In this document: piece after piece, positions 6,114-7,643 of the stretch
Layout: each line of letters starts with the position of its first letter
How positions within the stretch are numbered: position 1 is the stretch's first letter
From: an uncultured Nitrospina sp.
GTDB lineage: Bacteria; Nitrospinota; Nitrospinia; Nitrospinales; VA-1
Direction: 5' to 3'
Assembly (NCBI GenBank): GCA_913044145.1
Contig: CAJWOD010000062.1
Location: 1 to 7,643, forward strand
Length of the DNA stretch: 7,643 nucleotides
Position numbers and translations under genes: made by a program
Notes under the pieces: generated by a model
Databases searched by the model: none
Seen by the model: only the letters and a program-made list of their open reading frames with translations
Told to the model about the DNA's origin: nothing

Positions 6114-6830
6114 ATGGCAGAAGCAGTAGAACCGGTTAAGAGATATAACATTCGAATGGCAGGAATTGGTGGGCAGGGTGTTGTGACAGCATCTCATATA
6201 GTTAGTAACGGGGTGGTCATCTCAGGTGGCTTTAGTTCTCTGGTTCCTTTCTTTGGGTCAGAAAAACGTAATGCGCCCGTTGAGAGTTATGTTCGAATTT
6301 CAAACTCAACGATTTATGAGATAGGTGAAATCATTTTCCCAAATGTTCTTATGATTTTTCATCCTTCCGTTATTACCCTTGGGAAGTCTTATACCATGCC
6401 TTTTTATACCGGATTGAAACAAAATGGGATCATCCTGATTAATAGCAGGACCCCGATTCCTTTCACTCCTGATGAAGAAAGAGAGCTAGAAGAGAAAGAG
6501 GCCCGGATCTACTACTTACCTGCAACGGAAATGGCAAATGATCTCGCAAAAACAGAACTGGCTACTAACATGGCCATGTGTGGAGCAATTTCTGGGATTT
6601 TTGGCCTACCTGATGCTAAATCCCTAGCAGAGTCTGTAAAAGATCGGTTCATAGGAAAAGGAATTGTAACTTCTGGCGGGACCGCCGCCTTAGATAGTGC
6701 CATCGAGAAAAAGTTTGCTAAAAAGCAAAAGTTGCTTGAAGCTAACCAAAAGGTACTAGATGGAGCAATACAATACACCATTGATCAAGGCTGGTCAGAA
6801 GTAGAACAACCTGCTAAAAGCACCGCCTAA
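6114..6830 (+). CDS. forG: 2-oxoacid:ferredoxin oxidoreductase gamma subunit
   Basis: This is the gamma subunit, the domain of pyruvate/2-oxoglutarate:ferredoxin oxidoreductases implicated in CoA handling. The family signature GIGGQGV is at residues 17-23. It is followed by the region that normally reads G.E.RGG.....VRIS, here SEKRNAPVESYVRIS (49-63). The core domain spans about 10-190. The C-terminal part (about 195-238) adds a helical, charged tail (IEKKFAKKQKLLEANQKV) beyond the core. At 238 residues it is longer than the usual gamma of about 180-200. The start is set by a near-perfect AAAGGAGG (6095-6102), which begins on the last base of the beta stop codon and lies 11 nt before the ATG. 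The close spacing to beta and the ferredoxin gene indicates one operon. Confidence 0.9.
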   Translation: MAEAVEPVKRYNIRMAGIGGQGVVTASHIVSNGVVISGGFSSLVPFFGSEKRNAPVESYVRISNSTIYEIGEIIFPNVLMIFHPSVITLGKSYTMPFYTGLKQNGIILINSRTPIPFTPDEERELEEKEARIYYLPATEMANDLAKTELATNMAMCGAISGIFGLPDAKSLAESVKDRFIGKGIVTSGGTAALDSAIEKKFAKKQKLLEANQKVLDGAIQYTIDQGWSEVEQPAKSTA

Positions 6831-6851
6831 CGTTTAAAAACTGGAGAAAAC

Positions 6852-7115
6852 ATGTACTACATTGCTGAAGTTGATAAGGGCATATGTTCGGCGAAGAACT
6901 GCCATCTATGCACGCAGTATTGTCCTGAATCAAACTGTATAAACTATAGTGAAGAAGATAAATCCGCCTACGTATCAGTTGACCGATGTAAGGCTTGTGA
7001 AATATGCGTCTATATTTGTTCGGATATTGCTAAAAATGATGCAATACAAATGAAATGGATTGATGACTTAAATGAAGGCTTTGTTATAAAAAAATCCGGA
7101 GTAGTTTTACGATAA
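6852..7115 (+). CDS. Ferredoxin-like (delta-type) subunit of the 2-oxoacid oxidoreductase
   Basis: This small iron-sulfur protein is the likely electron-transfer subunit, passing electrons between the beta cluster and free ferredoxin. Its 87 residues carry nine cysteines. The first set is Cys12-x4-Cys17-x2-Cys20-x3-Cys24-Pro, the extra one is Cys29, and the second set is Cys46-x2-Cys49-x2-Cys52-x3-Cys56. Eight would ligate two [4Fe-4S] clusters as in bacterial-type ferredoxins. The first set departs from the standard Cys-x2-Cys spacing, and the second lacks the usual final proline (Ser57 instead). It starts 21 nt after gamma with GGAG (6843-6846) five bases before the ATG, and it is the last gene before a strong terminator. 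Its position corresponds to the last gene of forDABGE in Hydrogenobacter as I recall it. A free ferredoxin is less likely given the operon. Confidence 0.85.
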   Translation: MYYIAEVDKGICSAKNCHLCTQYCPESNCINYSEEDKSAYVSVDRCKACEICVYICSDIAKNDAIQMKWIDDLNEGFVIKKSGVVLR

Positions 7116-7126
7116 ATTTGCTTAAT

Positions 7127-7169
7127 AAAAAAAAGGTATTTGAGCCCACCAGCTCAAATACCTTTTTTT
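7127..7169 (+). terminator. Intrinsic (Rho-independent) terminator of the oxidoreductase operon
   Basis: GGTATTTGAGC (7135-7145) pairs perfectly with GCTCAAATACC (7152-7162) around a six-base loop (ccacca), and seven T residues follow (7163-7169). Eight A residues (7127-7134) precede the stem, so the structure also works on the opposite strand. It sits 11 nt after the ferredoxin stop and separates the operon from ndk. Confidence 0.93.
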
Positions 7170-7209
7170 CGTTGAATATAAAAAATAAATTTAAAAAGAA
7201 AGTATTAAC

Positions 7210-7623
7210 ATGGAAAGAACTTTTGCAATCATAAAGCCTGACGCAGTCGAACGAAATTTAATTGGAAAAATTCTAGAACGAATTGAGTCTAATGGATTCA
7301 AAATAGCTGGAATGAAAAAAACGCAACTCTCACAGAAAGAAGCTAAAGGCTTTTATTATGTGCATAAAGAACGGCCTTTTTTCGATAGTCTGACCGAGTT
7401 TATGTGTTCCGGTCCTGTAGTACTTCTGGTCCTTGAAAAAGAAAATGCAATAACTGCTTGGAGAGATTTAATGGGTGCTACAAACCCTGAAGACGCAAAA
7501 GAAGGAACCATTCGAAAAGACTTCGCATTAAGCATTGAAAAAAACTCAACGCATGGTTCAGATTCTGCAGAAAATGCAGCATATGAAGTGTCATATTTTT
7601 TTAGCGAAACAGAAATTCTTTAA
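7210..7623 (+). CDS. ndk: Nucleoside diphosphate kinase
   Basis: This cytosolic housekeeping enzyme transfers the gamma phosphate from ATP to other (deoxy)nucleoside diphosphates through a phosphohistidine. The 137 residues are standard for the bacterial enzyme. The N terminus has IIKPDAV (7-13, with Lys9). The nucleotide-binding AWRDLMGATNP covers 83-93, and the signature NSTHGSDS covers 112-119 with the active-site His115. The ATG at 7210 matches the conserved N terminus; the ribosome site is weak (AAAGAAAG at about 7195-7202). It lies 94 nt after the ferredoxin stop, behind a strong terminator, so it probably has its own promoter in the AT-rich 7170-7209 stretch, though I see no clear boxes. 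It restores nucleoside triphosphates and is not tied to the oxidoreductase in mechanism. Confidence 0.97.
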   Translation: MERTFAIIKPDAVERNLIGKILERIESNGFKIAGMKKTQLSQKEAKGFYYVHKERPFFDSLTEFMCSGPVVLLVLEKENAITAWRDLMGATNPEDAKEGTIRKDFALSIEKNSTHGSDSAENAAYEVSYFFSETEIL

Positions 7624-7643
7624 GGACTCAACCGTTTAGAAAC

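Overview
The window is AT-rich bacterial DNA. It carries two blocks of carbon-metabolism genes read on the + strand, separated by a small island on the - strand. Nothing mobile, no CRISPR array and no tRNA or rRNA gene is visible. The combination of succinyl-CoA synthetase with a multi-subunit 2-oxoacid:ferredoxin oxidoreductase (separate alpha, beta, gamma and ferredoxin-like genes) points to an autotroph or mixotroph using the reductive (reverse) TCA cycle. The split, long-alpha-chain form resembles the Hydrogenobacter/Nitrospira/Nitrospina type. My best guess is a low-GC member of the Nitrospinota (marine nitrite oxidisers and relatives); Nitrospirota or Aquificota relatives are alternatives. 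This taxonomic call is inference from gene content and protein flavour, not from a marker gene.

Layout: sucC and sucD (90-2116) form a tight operon with an ATGA stop/start overlap and a candidate sigma70-type promoter just inside the window. They converge on a two-gene - strand island (2294-3091): a DUF1841-family protein and, upstream of it, a 94-residue protein I do not recognise. An AT-rich divergent gap (3092-3283) leads to a 107-residue + strand protein of unknown function (3284-3607). Next come a hairpin, a good promoter and a 143-nt structured leader. These precede the oxidoreductase genes: alpha (3841-5073), beta (5202-6095), gamma (6114-6830) and a small two-cluster ferredoxin-like subunit (6852-7115). 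A textbook intrinsic terminator (7127-7169) closes this operon. A complete ndk gene (7210-7623) follows as its own unit and the window ends 20 nt later.

How the genes fit together: SucCD makes succinyl-CoA from succinate, ATP and CoA. The oxidoreductase can then carboxylate succinyl-CoA to 2-oxoglutarate using reduced ferredoxin, so the two blocks encode consecutive reverse-TCA steps. This neighbourhood favours 2-oxoglutarate over pyruvate as the substrate, but the sequence alone does not settle that. The most interesting open points are the uncharacterised 107-residue protein directly upstream of alpha (a candidate fifth subunit or assembly factor), the unusual cysteine spacing of the ferredoxin subunit, and the RNA structures in the alpha leader and the alpha-beta gap. 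No gene-free stretch exceeds 300 bases; the longest is the 233-nt leader region before alpha.
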